Shown: positions 63,463-64,000 of the stretch, piece after piece
How positions within the stretch are numbered: position 1 is the stretch's first letter
How the letters are laid out: the number at the start of each line of letters is the position of its first letter
Source of the DNA: an uncultured Clostridia bacterium
GTDB taxonomy: Bacteria > Bacillota > Clostridia > Lachnospirales > Lachnospiraceae
NCBI GenBank assembly: GCA_946403295.1
Contig: CAMIZL010000001.1
Span: forward strand, 186,001-250,000
Direction: 5' to 3'
Length of the DNA stretch: 64,000 bases
The notes under the pieces: generated by a model
Seen by the model: the letters and a program-made list of their open reading frames with translations, nothing else
Told to the model about the DNA's origin: nothing
The model's database searches: none
Program-made: the position numbers and the translations under genes

Positions 63463-64000
63463 ATGCTCCCTTTTGAATTAAACCTGAGCGACCTGGTGGG
63501 ACCGGGAATATCGTTCCGTATTGACGGATTCAGGATCGTATACGGTGCGGTCACACTTATCATGTGGCTTTGCAGCACCATGCTCACTCCCGAATATTTC
63601 GGCGCGTCACAAGGCAAGAAAAGATATCATATCTTCAGCTTTTTGACGATGTTTGCTACGCTCGGTGTTTTCTTTTCGGCAGATCTTTATACGACGTTTA
63701 TTTTCTTTGAGATCATGTCTTTTACGTCATATATACTTGTGGTCCATACAAAAAAAGAAGATGCCGTGAGAGCCGGATCGACATATCTTGCCGTTGCGGT
63801 TATCGGCGGTCTTGTTATGCTCATGGGTATCTTTATGCTTTACGATCTTACCGGAACGCTTAGGATCGCGGACCTTAAAGAGCATTGCGGCATGATACTT
63901 TCGTCGTCCGATTCGGGAGAAATAAAGAGACTTGTGGCATCAGCCGTAACGATACTTTTCGGGTTTGCGGCAAAAGCCGGTATGTTCCCGCTTCATGTAT
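63463..64000 (+). CDS. Proton-translocating antiporter-like subunit 4 (continues past the window)
   Basis: The frame is open from ATG 63463, 7 bases behind AGGAGGAGG, to the window end (179 codons). It begins MLPFELNLSDLVGPGISFRI and shows DLYTTFIFFEIMSFTSYIL (Glu in TM5). The window cuts it at FAAKAGMFPLHV, the Lys/His motif of TM7. It is a fourth NuoL/M/N-like protein in a row; its C-terminal half, and any hydrogenase-type subunits after it, lie outside. Confidence 0.88.
   Translation, partial: MLPFELNLSDLVGPGISFRIDGFRIVYGAVTLIMWLCSTMLTPEYFGASQGKKRYHIFSFLTMFATLGVFFSADLYTTFIFFEIMSFTSYILVVHTKKEDAVRAGSTYLAVAVIGGLVMLMGIFMLYDLTGTLRIADLKEHCGMILSSSDSGEIKRLVASAVTILFGFAAKAGMFPLHV

Overview
The window looks like chromosomal DNA of an anaerobic, fibre-degrading Firmicute, most likely a gut or rumen Lachnospiraceae (Butyrivibrio/Pseudobutyrivibrio-like). 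The basis is the gene content and the gene style. There are xylan side-chain hydrolases, two ferredoxin-linked 2-oxoacid oxidoreductases, LplB/YtcP-type sugar permeases, a DUF6273 protein, a BspA-type leucine-rich repeat protein, hybrid kinases and strong AGGAGG ribosome binding sites. The genus is inference. No rRNA, tRNA, CRISPR array, insertion sequence or prophage was seen.

Region 1 (1-17076), glucuronoxylan use plus oxoacid oxidation. A truncated GH3 glycosidase overlaps a P-loop ATPase. These are followed by a ferredoxin and a three-subunit 2-oxoacid:ferredoxin oxidoreductase (Vor/Kor type). A GH115 alpha-glucuronidase and a PepD dipeptidase come next. An AraC regulator then diverges from a GH67 alpha-glucuronidase, two permeases and a binding lipoprotein. 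The simplest reading is that aldouronic acid oligomers are imported, stripped of (methyl)glucuronic acid by the two cytoplasmic alpha-glucuronidases, and cut to sugars by the GH3 enzyme. The importer ATPase is not encoded here.

Region 2 (17160-28002), core metabolism: pyruvate:ferredoxin oxidoreductase (nifJ), a zinc-ribbon/DUF6273 membrane protein, a histidine phosphatase, an Sfp-type transferase, MetA (with the acetyl-CoA-type Glu111), DNA ligase and an RluF-type pseudouridine synthase. The nifJ and ferredoxin/vor promoters are strikingly alike.

Region 3 (28174-37050), a compact four-gene signalling unit: hybrid histidine kinase, secreted LRR protein, second hybrid kinase, and an OLD-family ATPase/TOPRIM protein whose start overlaps the second kinase. 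It contains no DNA-binding response regulator, which makes it the best candidate for an undescribed system.

Region 4 (37062-51779), housekeeping: CNNM/CorC-like and MgtE divalent-cation proteins, argS, a DUF234-type ATPase, an SH3-domain membrane protein, argH, zapA, peptidase U32, a Nudix hydrolase, a ComFB-like protein, GtrA and an RlmI-type methyltransferase. Between the CorC-like gene and mgtE lies a roughly 200-base, highly folded element with two CUUG tetraloops, a candidate structured RNA.

Region 5 (51908-64000): an acidic orphan protein, a short FliD-like protein, cyclophilin, a DUF1700-like/DUF4097 membrane pair, a three-domain aminopeptidase P, and the start of an Mrp/Mbh-type antiporter operon. 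That operon holds a DUF4040 subunit, an MbhE-MnhB fusion, MnhC and four successive NuoL/M/N-like subunits, and it runs off the window. It is probably an ion-translocating module tied to ferredoxin oxidation, which would match the two ferredoxin-reducing enzymes in regions 1 and 2.
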